This document shows positions 1 to 7,048 of a DNA stretch of 31,556 nucleotides, one piece after another; positions within the stretch are counted from its first letter, which is position 1; each line of letters opens with the position of its first letter. Position numbers and translations under genes: made by a program. The stretch is from positions 1 to 31,556 of the forward strand of contig CAKUKP010000031.1 of NCBI GenBank assembly GCA_934663625.1, read 5' to 3'. The notes below the pieces were generated by a model. That model was not told the DNA's origin. It saw only the letters and a list, made by a program, of their open reading frames with translations, and searched no databases. The stretch is from an uncultured Clostridia bacterium (GTDB taxonomy: Bacteria > Bacillota > Clostridia > Christensenellales > Aristaeellaceae).

Positions 1-2
1 GC

Positions 3-110
3 GTATATATCCCCGGGTTCGGCGGCTGCCGAATTGAGGACATGGCGATACTGACTTCGGATGGTTATCTCGATCCGGTAACTTCCCCGAAGCAGCTGAT
101 CGAGCTGTAA
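3..110 (+). CDS. M24 family aminopeptidase (Xaa-Pro aminopeptidase-like), C-terminal fragment
   Basis: Only the last 35 codons are in the window, open from the left edge to a TAA at 108-110. The fragment reads VYIPGFGGCRIEDMAILT and then ends in SPKQLIEL. A G-x-R-I-E-D stretch followed by a short 'TSDGY' strand and an 'SPK-LIEL' tail is typical of the C-terminus of bacterial Xaa-Pro aminopeptidases and related M24 'pita-bread' metallopeptidases. The Glu of RIED is the last metal ligand in that family. A pepP/pepQ-like gene just upstream of efp, here 31 bp away, is a common Firmicutes arrangement, which supports the call and suggests co-transcription. The N-terminal domain is not visible, so aminopeptidase P, prolidase and creatinase-like relatives cannot be told apart. 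Confidence 0.75.
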   Translation, partial: VYIPGFGGCRIEDMAILTSDGYLDPVTSPKQLIEL

Positions 111-141
111 CCATCAATACTTTTTGAGGAGGTCTATCCCC

Positions 142-702
142 ATGATTAGCGCAAGTGATTTCAGAAACGGCGTAACCTTCGAAATGGACGGCGGCGTTTG
201 GACGATCGTTTCCTTCCTGCATGTAAAGCCTGGCAAGGGCGCGGCGTTTGTTCGTACCAAGATCAAGAACGTCGTGACCGGCGCGGTGCTCGAGCGCACC
301 TTCAACCCCACCGATAAGTTCCAGCGCGCCTACATCGAAACCAAGGAAATGGAATATCTGTACAACGACGGCGAATTCTATTATTTCATGGATCAGGAAA
401 CCTATGAACAGATTCCGCTGACCCACGAACAGGTAGAGGACGCGATCCCCTTCGTGAAAGAAAACACCACCGTTACCGTGCGTTTCTTCAAGGGCGCTCC
501 GTTCTCCGTACAGGCGCCGAACTTCGTAGAGCTGGAGGTTGTCGATACCGAACCCGGCTTCAAGGGCGATACCGCGACCAACACCTACAAGCCCGCGACG
601 CTGGAAACCGGCTTCGTTCTGCAGGTGCCGCTGTTCATCAACATCGGCGATAAGCTGAAGATCGATACCCGCGAGGGCGGCGAATATCTGGGCCGCGCAT
701 AA
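142..702 (+). CDS. efp: Translation elongation factor P (EF-P)
   Basis: EF-P binds ribosomes stalled at polyproline stretches, between the P and E sites, and stimulates peptide-bond formation. The 186-residue product has the usual EF-P length and its three beta-barrel (KOW plus two OB) domains. The N-terminal KOW loop reads KPGKGAAFVR at residues 29-38. Lys32 is at the tip position that other bacteria modify (beta-lysyl, rhamnosyl or 5-aminopentanol), but no modification gene is visible here. The C-terminus ends in the family's GEYLGRA-type tail. I chose the ATG at 142 because GAGGAGG lies at 125-131, 10 bp upstream. An in-frame TTG at 124 would sit on top of that site and was rejected. It follows the aminopeptidase gene directly and is followed by a hairpin terminator. 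Confidence 0.97.
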   Translation: MISASDFRNGVTFEMDGGVWTIVSFLHVKPGKGAAFVRTKIKNVVTGAVLERTFNPTDKFQRAYIETKEMEYLYNDGEFYYFMDQETYEQIPLTHEQVEDAIPFVKENTTVTVRFFKGAPFSVQAPNFVELEVVDTEPGFKGDTATNTYKPATLETGFVLQVPLFINIGDKLKIDTREGGEYLGRA

Positions 703-716
703 TCGCGCACCCATTC

Positions 717-756
717 AGAACAGAAGCAGAATGAGCAATCGTTCTGCTTTTGTTCT
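717..756 (+). terminator. Hairpin terminator after efp
   Basis: A 15-bp stem pairs 717-731 (AGAACAGAAGCAGAA) with 742-756 (TTCTGCTTTTGTTCT), with a single G-T wobble and a 10-nt loop. The 3' arm is itself T-rich. It lies 15 bp after the efp stop. The following 230 bp to the next start hold no gene or convincing promoter that I can see. Confidence 0.75.
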
Positions 757-986
757 ATAAGGGCAATCGCTGATTAATTCGGAGAACAGGCACAGGGCGC
801 CTTTTCCGCCATTCATCGCTTGAGAAAATCTTGAAATAGCGCCGCTATTCCTGCGATTTCCGCAAGCGCGCCTGACGAAAAATTCACTCCTGTGCATGCC
901 TCCTCATTTAATCATCGATCACCCAAAGGGACGAAAAAAACAAAACCATCTTCCGAAATAATTCTCGTAGAACGGAGGCGGAAAAC

Positions 987-1478
987 ATGGAAAATCTGGG
1001 CAAAAAGGTGGGTTTTCTGAAGGGTCTGATGGAGAGCGTTGATCTGACCGATCGCGGTACGGAGGGCAAGCTGATCGCCGCGATGGTGGATTTGCTCGCC
1101 GAGCTTTCCGATCGCGTGGAAGCGACGGAGGATCTGATCGATGATCTGAACGAATATGTGGAAAGCATCGATGATGATCTTTCCGCGCTGGAGGGCGAGG
1201 ATAACGATACTTTCGGCGGCGCGAACGATGACGCCGATGAATATGAGGATGATCTGGAATCCGCCGAGGATCAATTGCACCTGCTGGGCGGCGGCAGCGA
1301 TGAAGCGGAGGATGTAGAAGCGCTGGCGGGCAGCGTCTGCCCGGAATGCGAAGGCATTTTCTTCGTCGGCGCGGAGGATCCCGCGGATGCGATCTACGTA
1401 TGCCCCCGCTGCGGCGCACGCGTGACGGCCAATCCCCTCACGCCCGAAAACGCGCCCGTGGTGCGACCGGTAGAATAA
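987..1478 (+). CDS. CD1247-type N-terminal domain / zinc-ribbon protein
   Basis: A 163-residue soluble protein. The N-terminus (residues 1-65: LGKKVGFLKGLMESVDL, then EGKLIAAMVDLLAELSDRV) is predicted helical and matches my recollection of the 'CD1247 N-terminal domain' family of Clostridia. The middle (66-112) is a low-complexity, strongly acidic linker rich in Asp and Glu. The C-terminus carries a zinc ribbon with CPEC at 118-121 and CPRC at 139-142. The biochemical role is unknown to me; the zinc ribbon suggests a structural metal and possibly contact with a nucleic acid or protein. The start at ATG 987 has an AACGGAGGCGG site at 971-981. It lies downstream of efp but behind that gene's terminator, and is followed by its own terminator, so it is probably a single-gene unit. 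Confidence 0.75.
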   Translation: MENLGKKVGFLKGLMESVDLTDRGTEGKLIAAMVDLLAELSDRVEATEDLIDDLNEYVESIDDDLSALEGEDNDTFGGANDDADEYEDDLESAEDQLHLLGGGSDEAEDVEALAGSVCPECEGIFFVGAEDPADAIYVCPRCGARVTANPLTPENAPVVRPVE

Positions 1479-1488
1479 TTATGATAGA

Positions 1489-1546
1489 AACAGCAGTTTG
1501 CAGCATTTGTCGGTAGTCTGACAGCAGCGCAAACCGCTGTTTTTTC
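1489..1546 (+). terminator. Rho-independent terminator after the CD1247-like gene
   Basis: A 13-bp stem pairs 1489-1501 (AACAGCAGTTTGC) with 1529-1541 (GCAAACCGCTGTT), with one wobble pair, and is followed directly by a TTTTTT run to 1545. This is a classical intrinsic terminator 10 bp after the stop codon. Confidence 0.85.
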
Positions 1547-1592
1547 ATTTGCATGGTTCATCGGGGTTCTGCGAAACTTAAAGCGGGAAGGA

Positions 1593-1621
1593 TTTACAAT
1601 CGCCTGCGGATGTGGTAAAAT
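1593..1621 (+). promoter_or_regulatory. Sigma-A-type promoter for capA-like/glnS
   Basis: The -35 TTTACA is at 1593-1598 and the -10 TAAAAT at 1616-1621, with an exact 17-bp spacer. It sits between the preceding terminator and the CapA-like start at 1663, so the 5' UTR is about 35 nt. Confidence 0.8.
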
Positions 1622-1662
1622 GAAACATCTATAAATATGCATTGCGATCAGTGGAGGGTGCT

Positions 1663-3009
1663 ATGCCGGACAGATTGGACAGGGACGATGGCAATCGTTC
1701 TCAGCGCGAATGGCTGAAGCGGCGGAAAAAGCTGATACGGTTCGGCTGCGCCGCGGTCGCGGTGTGCGGCGCGATTCTGATCGGCGTGCTGCTCTTTACC
1801 CAGCGGGGCGCTGCGCGGCCGGATGCGGCGCGGCAGCAGAAGCTGCTGACAGTGGTGGAGCTGACCGCAAAACCTACGGAAATGCCGGCGGCGAATCCCA
1901 CCGATGCACCCGCGCCGGAACCGACCGCCGAAGTGCCCGTCACACCGGAGCCGGAAACCGCAGCGGAGATCGAAACCACGCCTGAACCCACGCAGAATGT
2001 GCAGACGGGCGATTCGAAATATGCGCAGACCATCGTAATCAGCGCCGTGGGCGATTGCACGCTGGGCGGCGATACGAATGGATCGGGGCTGGAGGAACGC
2101 TTTGCCGAAGCGGTGGCGCAGAAGGGCTATGATTATTTCTTCGCCAACGTGCGCGATCTGTTTGCAACAGATGATTTCACGCTGGTAAACGTGGAGGGCG
2201 TGCTGACCACGCGCACCGAAAAGCGCGCGGGGCGCAAATTCAACATGCGCGGCGATCCATCCTATGCGAAGATACTCACCGCGGGCAATGTGGACGTATG
2301 CAACGTGGCGAACAACCACGCGCTGGATTTTCAGCTGGACGGCCTGTACGATACGCGCGCGGCGCTGGAAGCCGAAGGGCTGGCGGTATGCGGTTACAAG
2401 CAGGTGTATTACGCCGAATGCAAGGGCGTCACGGTGGGCTTTCTGGGCATATCCGCATGGGAATACACCGATGATGAAATGGCGCAGATGGCGCGCGATG
2501 CGCGCGCGAACTGCGATCTGCTGATCGTTTCGATCCATTGGGGACAGGAGCGCGTGAACCGCTTCCCGCGCGAACAGAAGCGCACCGGCGAACGGCTGGT
2601 GGACGCGGGCGCGGATCTGGTGATCGGCAACCATTCGCACGTGTACGGCGAATTCTACAAATACAATGGAAAGTACATCATCTACAGCCTGGGCAATTTC
2701 TGTTTCGGCGGAAACCGGAATCCGGATGACAAGCGCTGCATCATCTTCCAGCAGAGCTTCGGCATCATGGAGAGCGGCGAAATTGTGGATGCGGGCATCA
2801 ACATCATTCCGGCGAGCGTATCCGGAAGATCGGATACCAATGATTATCAGCCGCGCATTCTGGAGGGCGATGCGGGCGCATCGCTTCTGAAAAACGTGGC
2901 GAAGATTTCCAACCTCACGCTGGACGATACCATCTGGATGGAATCCAGCTACGAAATTCAAAACGGGATCATTGCGACCAACGCCGCAAACGACGGCGAT
3001 CTACAATAA
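1663..3009 (+). CDS. Membrane-anchored CapA-family (PGA_cap) protein
   Basis: A 448-residue protein. Residues 1-25 are basic and cytoplasmic, about 26-45 form one transmembrane anchor, and about 55-115 are a low-complexity Pro/Thr/Glu linker that would cross the cell wall. From about residue 124 comes the CapA/PGA_cap fold, which is related to calcineurin-like metallophosphoesterases. Its metal-site motifs are visible: VGDCTLGGD (Asp131), VNVEG, NNHALD (217-222), SIHWG and GNHSH (His324, His326). CapA proteins act in poly-gamma-glutamate synthesis or export in Bacillus, but no capB or capC is nearby, so the substrate here is unknown and an envelope polymer-processing role is inferred. ATG 1663 is chosen over TTG 1642 because GGAGGG lies at 1653-1658. 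The stop is 30 bp before the glnS start, so the two are probably co-transcribed. Confidence 0.88.
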   Translation: MPDRLDRDDGNRSQREWLKRRKKLIRFGCAAVAVCGAILIGVLLFTQRGAARPDAARQQKLLTVVELTAKPTEMPAANPTDAPAPEPTAEVPVTPEPETAAEIETTPEPTQNVQTGDSKYAQTIVISAVGDCTLGGDTNGSGLEERFAEAVAQKGYDYFFANVRDLFATDDFTLVNVEGVLTTRTEKRAGRKFNMRGDPSYAKILTAGNVDVCNVANNHALDFQLDGLYDTRAALEAEGLAVCGYKQVYYAECKGVTVGFLGISAWEYTDDEMAQMARDARANCDLLIVSIHWGQERVNRFPREQKRTGERLVDAGADLVIGNHSHVYGEFYKYNGKYIIYSLGNFCFGGNRNPDDKRCIIFQQSFGIMESGEIVDAGINIIPASVSGRSDTNDYQPRILEGDAGASLLKNVAKISNLTLDDTIWMESSYEIQNGIIATNAANDGDLQ

Positions 3010-3039
3010 ATGCAAATCATGCTTCAGGGGGAACGAAGA

Positions 3040-4749
3040 ATGGAAAACGAAGCTATTCGCGCCAACAATTTTATCGAAGAAAACATCAATCAGGATCTGG
3101 CGAGCGGTCGATTTGATCACGTCAAAACGCGCTTCCCGCCGGAGCCGAACGGCTATCTGCACATCGGCCACGCCAAGGCGCTGTGCGTGGATTTCGGCAT
3201 TGCAAAGAAGTATGGCGGCAGCTGCAACCTGCGCTTTGACGATACCAATCCCGCCAAGGAAGAAAAGGCGTTTGTCGAGGGCATTCAGGCAGACATCGAA
3301 TGGCTGGGCTTCAAATGGGATAACCTGTATTTCGCCAGCGATTTCTTCGATCGCCTGTATGAAATCGCGTGCAGCATGATCCGGAGAGGATTGGCATATG
3401 TGGATGATCAGTCGCCGGAGGAGATGCGCCTGAACCGCGGCACGCTGACCCAGCCGGGCAAGAACAGCCCGTACCGCGATCGCACGCCGGAAGAGAATCT
3501 GGATCTGTTCCGCCGCATGAAGGACGGCGAATTTCCGGACGGCAGCCGCGTGCTGCGCGCGAAGATCGATATGTCCGCGCCGAACGTGCTGCTGCGCGAT
3601 CCCACCATGTATCGCATCAAGCACATGCATCATCATCGCGCGGGCGATAAGTGGTGCATCTATCCGATGTATGATTTCCAGCATCCGGTGCAGGATGCGA
3701 TCGAAGGCATCACGCATTCGCTCTGCTCGCTGGAATATGAAATCCACCGCCCGCTGTACACCTGGTTCGTAGAGCACGCCGAAGTGACCGATCAGCCGCC
3801 GCGCCAGATCGAATTCGCCCGTCTGAACATTGAACGCACTGTGATGAGCAAGCGCTACCTTCGCCGTCTGGTGGAGGAGGGCGTGGTCAGCGGTTGGGAT
3901 GATCCCCGCATGCCCACGCTGGTGGCGATGCGCCGCCGCGGCTATCCCGCGAGTGCGATTCTGGATTTCATGGGCCGCGTGGGCGTCGCCAAGGCGGATT
4001 CCACCGTGGAGGGCAGCCTGCTGGATCATTGCGTGCGCGAAGCGCTGGCGGACGTCGCGCCGCGCGCGATGGCCGTGCTGAACCCGATTCGCCTGACCTT
4101 TACCAACTGGGAGGAGGGCAAGGTGGATGAACTGACCATGGACAATCACCCCGATCATCCCGAAATGGGCAGCCACACCGTGCGCTTTACCCACCACGCC
4201 TACATCGAACAGGAGGACTTCATGGAAGAACCCGTGAAGAAGTTCTTCCGCCTTGCCCCCGGCAAGGAGGTTCGCCTGAAGGGTGCATACATCATTCAGT
4301 GCAATGAAGTGGTGAAGGATGAAAACGGCAATATCACCGAGCTGCTCTGCACCGTGGATCTGAACAGCCGATCCGGCAGCGAGGGCGCAAACCGCAAGGT
4401 GAAGGGCACGCTGCACTGGCTGAGCGATCTGGACGTGGTGCCCGCGGAATTCCGCCTGTACGAGCCGATTCTGAGCGAAGAGCCCGAAGAAACGGAAATC
4501 GTCGCAGCCTCCGAGGATGAAGAGGAAGCCGCCGCGCCGTCCACTGATTTCATGGATCGCCTGAATCCCAACAGCCTGACCGTGGTGAAGGGCTTCTGCG
4601 AACCCTACATCGCAAACAGCGAAGTCGGCACGACGTTCCAGTTCCTGCGCATGGGCTATTTCTGCAAGGATAAGGATTCCACCGCGGAACTGCCCGTGTT
4701 CAACCGCACCGTAGGTTTGAAGGACAGCTGGGCGAAGGCAGCGAAGTAA
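3040..4749 (+). CDS. glnS: Glutaminyl-tRNA synthetase
   Basis: Class I synthetase that charges tRNA-Gln with glutamine. The 569-residue product carries the HIGH signature at 41-44 inside PPEPNGYLHIGHAK, and the KMSKS-equivalent VMSKR at 268-272. The features that separate GlnRS from bacterial GluRS are present: PPEPNGYLH, NLRFDDTNP, and a beta-barrel C-terminal anticodon-binding region. That C-terminal region contains an unusual acidic stretch (about residues 482-512, EEPEETE and EDEEEAAAP). ATG 3040 is preferred over ATG 3010 because CAGGGGG lies at 3025-3031, and 3010 abuts the upstream stop with no ribosome site of its own. A direct glutaminylation route is known in many Clostridia. It is probably the second gene of the capA-like operon. 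Confidence 0.97.
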   Translation: MENEAIRANNFIEENINQDLASGRFDHVKTRFPPEPNGYLHIGHAKALCVDFGIAKKYGGSCNLRFDDTNPAKEEKAFVEGIQADIEWLGFKWDNLYFASDFFDRLYEIACSMIRRGLAYVDDQSPEEMRLNRGTLTQPGKNSPYRDRTPEENLDLFRRMKDGEFPDGSRVLRAKIDMSAPNVLLRDPTMYRIKHMHHHRAGDKWCIYPMYDFQHPVQDAIEGITHSLCSLEYEIHRPLYTWFVEHAEVTDQPPRQIEFARLNIERTVMSKRYLRRLVEEGVVSGWDDPRMPTLVAMRRRGYPASAILDFMGRVGVAKADSTVEGSLLDHCVREALADVAPRAMAVLNPIRLTFTNWEEGKVDELTMDNHPDHPEMGSHTVRFTHHAYIEQEDFMEEPVKKFFRLAPGKEVRLKGAYIIQCNEVVKDENGNITELLCTVDLNSRSGSEGANRKVKGTLHWLSDLDVVPAEFRLYEPILSEEPEETEIVAASEDEEEAAAPSTDFMDRLNPNSLTVVKGFCEPYIANSEVGTTFQFLRMGYFCKDKDSTAELPVFNRTVGLKDSWAKAAK

Positions 4750-4768
4750 AAAGTGCATAAAATGTAAG

Positions 4769-4802
4769 GGAGATTGATATACATATACCAATCTCCTTCT
4801 TC
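4769..4802 (+). terminator. Terminator after glnS
   Basis: An 8-bp stem pairs GGAGATTG (4769-4776) with CAATCTCC (4789-4796), followed by the pyrimidine-rich TTCTTC. The loop itself contains a short ATAT-ATAT self-complement. It lies 19 bp after the glnS stop. Confidence 0.7.
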
Positions 4803-4852
4803 AATACATTGGATTGTAAATACACTGCGGTTGAGGGGGAGCTGGAGCTTTT

Positions 4853-5503
4853 ATGGCAAGCGTATTCATTCAAATAGCTGGTATAAGGCATTTAAATGAT
4901 GATGGTACAAGCCGGATTGAGATTGCATCGCAGATGACAAAGGGGAGGAAACTATACTTTGTGGATGCCGCTTGTGAAGAATACCCAACAGCAATCAAGG
5001 TGCTAAACAGAGAAAAGAAACAGTTGGGCTATGTACCGGATAAATACACTGAATATCTAAGAACAATCGAATCAGATGTTACGAAATATGATGTCAAGCT
5101 CAATGATTCATGGATATTAAGAAATGGGAATGAACCATTTGTCGAAATGAAAGTAGCACATCCGGATTTACCAGGGAATTCAATTGGCAGGTTTACAACA
5201 GCATATGGTGGATGGGATAAGGTGCGCGACACGTTAGGAATTTCATATGATGAAAAAGTTACATCGGCGGACATTGAACGATATATGAGAATTTGTGCAG
5301 GAAAGGAACGAGCACCTATAGTATCTCAAGTGACAAAACAACCAACACGAAGGACAGAAACGATTGATGTGGATTTGGATTTTTTGGAGTATTCAGGTAG
5401 AAATGTTAGGAATGAGCATAGAAAAGCTGGTTGCCTAGCAACACTTTCCATGGTATTGATGATTTGCATTGCAATTATTCTTATGCTAGTACTCGTTTTG
5501 TAA
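4853..5503 (+). CDS. HIRAN-like domain protein with C-terminal membrane tail
   Basis: A 216-residue protein. Residues 3-72 resemble a HIRAN domain, a small SH3-like fold that binds DNA ends or is fused to DNA-processing enzymes: a beta strand VFIQIAGIRHL, a 'YPTAIKVLNREKKQLGYVPDKYTEYL' region split over residues 44-68, and the hallmark G-Y-V-P. Residues about 75-190 have no domain that I recognise. A hydrophobic segment at about 195-216 ends at the C-terminus, as in tail-anchored proteins. The gene uses AT-rich codons (aaa, ata, tta) very unlike glnS and prs on either side, suggesting horizontal acquisition. GGAG at 4844-4847 gives the start. No nuclease, helicase or phage gene is adjacent. 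I recognise the domain only from its motif, and the function is unknown. Confidence 0.6.
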   Translation: MASVFIQIAGIRHLNDDGTSRIEIASQMTKGRKLYFVDAACEEYPTAIKVLNREKKQLGYVPDKYTEYLRTIESDVTKYDVKLNDSWILRNGNEPFVEMKVAHPDLPGNSIGRFTTAYGGWDKVRDTLGISYDEKVTSADIERYMRICAGKERAPIVSQVTKQPTRRTETIDVDLDFLEYSGRNVRNEHRKAGCLATLSMVLMICIAIILMLVLVL

Positions 5504-5520
5504 ATGCAATTCCGTTGTAT

Positions 5521-5554
5521 AAAAAGCTGGGCCGATCGTTTCCGATCTGCCCAG
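5521..5554 (-). terminator. Terminator of prs operon (possibly bidirectional)
   Basis: The stem pairs CTGGGC (5527-5532) with GCCCAG (5549-5554) and GATCG (5534-5538) with CGATC (5543-5547), with one mismatch between the two helices. On the minus strand it is followed by a TTTTT run (AAAAA at 5521-5525), 31 bp after the prs stop. On the plus strand TTTTAT follows a few bases later, so it may also stop transcription of the HIRAN gene. Confidence 0.8.
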
Positions 5555-5585
5555 TCGTAGTTTTATATTAGTCTTATTTCAGAAA

Positions 5586-6590
5586 TCAGTCGAGCTTCAG
5601 ACCGGCCAGTTCAAAGCCCGCCTTGACGACCTTTTCGGGAAGCTGGGTAAACATGGAGTTGATGGATTCATAGTTATAATAGCGCATTACGGTTTCGGCG
5701 AACATCGGGGCGACGGAGATGGTTTTGAACTTCTTTTCGCCGATGATGTTCGGGTTGTACACTGTATCGGTGGAATATACGGTTTCGATCTTGCTGGCGT
5801 TGATCTTCCGAACGCCGCTGGTGGAGATGATATTGTGGCTCAGCATCGCCTGAATGCTCTTTGCGCCGCGCGCCACGAGGCTGTCCGCCAGATTGACCAG
5901 CGTGCCGCCGGAGATCGTGAAATCATCTACGATCAGGCAATCCTTACCCTTCACATCGCCGATGACTTCCAGAATGGATGCGTTTTCGGTGTGGTCTACA
6001 CGCTCCTTGTCACCAATGGCGATGGGCAGATTCAGCCTGGACGCAAACTTGCGCGCCTGCTTGGCGTAGCCCGCGTCGGGGGAAACGATCACCATGTTAT
6101 CGCGGCCGAGACGCTTGGCGATTTCGCTCAGCATCGGCGTGGCGTACAGATGATCCATCGGGCGCTTGAAGAAGCCCTGCAGCTGTTCCGCGTGCAGATC
6201 CATGGTGACGAAGCGGTCGGTTCCCGCCAGTTCCATGCATTCCGCGCACACGCGGGCGCGAATCGATACGCGCGGTTCATCCTTCTTATCGCCCTTGCCA
6301 TAGCCGAAATACGGCATGATCAGCGTGCAGGAATGCGCGTTCGCACGCTTAAAGGCGTCCATCCAGAACAGAATTTCTACCAGTTCATCGTTGGAATGCA
6401 TGCCGATGGGCTGTACCAGGAAAACATCGCGGTCGCGAACGGATTCATTTACGCGGACAAAGGTGTTGCCCTCAGAGAAGGTGATCACTTCGGAAGAGCC
6501 AAGGCGTTTGCCCATGTACTTGCACATGCGTTCTGCAAAAACCTGTCCGCCGCTGCCCGCGAAAATCGATATGTTGGCGCTGTCAAACAT
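5586..6590 (-). CDS. prs: Ribose-phosphate pyrophosphokinase (PRPP synthetase)
   Basis: Makes PRPP from ribose 5-phosphate and ATP, feeding purine, pyrimidine, NAD, His and Trp synthesis and the salvage enzyme Hpt encoded 5 kb away. The 334-residue product contains DLHAEQLQGFF (131-141) of the active site and the PRPP-binding loop CLIVDDFTISGGTL (218-231). The motif that is usually PYFGYARQDRK reads PYFGYGKGDKKDEPRVS (93-109), as in a divergent clade of synthetases that I recall from Clostridia and Bacteroidetes, so allosteric behaviour may differ from the Bacillus enzyme. ATG at 6590 is chosen: AGGAG lies at 6602-6606, which an upstream GTG at 6602 would overlap. It is the last gene of a minus-strand group with ridA (65-bp gap) and vanW-like. 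Confidence 0.93.
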   Translation of the reverse strand: MFDSANISIFAGSGGQVFAERMCKYMGKRLGSSEVITFSEGNTFVRVNESVRDRDVFLVQPIGMHSNDELVEILFWMDAFKRANAHSCTLIMPYFGYGKGDKKDEPRVSIRARVCAECMELAGTDRFVTMDLHAEQLQGFFKRPMDHLYATPMLSEIAKRLGRDNMVIVSPDAGYAKQARKFASRLNLPIAIGDKERVDHTENASILEVIGDVKGKDCLIVDDFTISGGTLVNLADSLVARGAKSIQAMLSHNIISTSGVRKINASKIETVYSTDTVYNPNIIGEKKFKTISVAPMFAETVMRYYNYESINSMFTQLPEKVVKAGFELAGLKLD

Positions 6591-6655
6591 AAAACCCCAC
6601 ACTCCTATTCATGATTAGCAAGCTTATTTTACCCTATCATCAAACCGCCGTTCGC

Positions 6656-7036
6656 TTACTCGACGGTTGCGATCGCTTCAATTTCCACCAGCCCATTCAT
6701 CGGCAGACGGCTTACCTCCACGCAGCTGCGCGCGGGATAATTCGGGCCGAAGAATTCGCCGTAGATCTGGTTTACCGCGGCAAAATTATTCAGATCGGTG
6801 AGAAATACCGTGGTTTTCAGCACCGAATCGGTGGTAAGGCCAACCTCCTCCAGCACGGTGCGCATGTTTTCAAACGCCCTGCGCGCCTGCGCTTCAACGC
6901 CGCCCTCGATCAGCGCGCCCGCTTCCGGGATTACGCCCAGCATGCCGGAAACGTAGCAGCATCCGCCCGCGATTGTGCAGGTGGAATAGGGGCCGATGGC
7001 GCGGGGACCCTTCTGGGTCAGATGACATTTTTTCAT
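6656..7036 (-). CDS. ridA: RidA family enamine/imine deaminase
   Basis: A 126-residue protein of the YjgF/YER057c/UK114 family. RidA trimers hydrolyse reactive 2-aminoacrylate-type enamines released by PLP enzymes such as threonine and serine dehydratases. The signatures are present: GPYS near the N-terminus, a YVSG-type strand followed by G-x-x-P, the TVFLTDLNNFAAVNQIYGEFF helix region (residues about 76-96), and YPARSCVEVSRLP with the conserved catalytic Arg. The length is standard. The minus-strand ribosome site AAGGAG lies just upstream of the ATG. Only 12 bp separate it from the end of the vanW-like gene, so they are probably co-transcribed. Confidence 0.93.
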   Translation of the reverse strand: MKKCHLTQKGPRAIGPYSTCTIAGGCCYVSGMLGVIPEAGALIEGGVEAQARRAFENMRTVLEEVGLTTDSVLKTTVFLTDLNNFAAVNQIYGEFFGPNYPARSCVEVSRLPMNGLVEIEAIATVE

Positions 7037-7048
7037 GATTTATCTCCT

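Noticed and set aside
1663..3009. Poly-gamma-glutamate capsule operon
   Set aside because: Only a CapA-like protein is present; capB, capC and capD are missing and the neighbour is glnS.
3001..4791. 596-codon minus-strand frame opposite glnS
   Set aside because: Antisense shadow of glnS. It also runs through the glnS terminator and has no recognisable motif.
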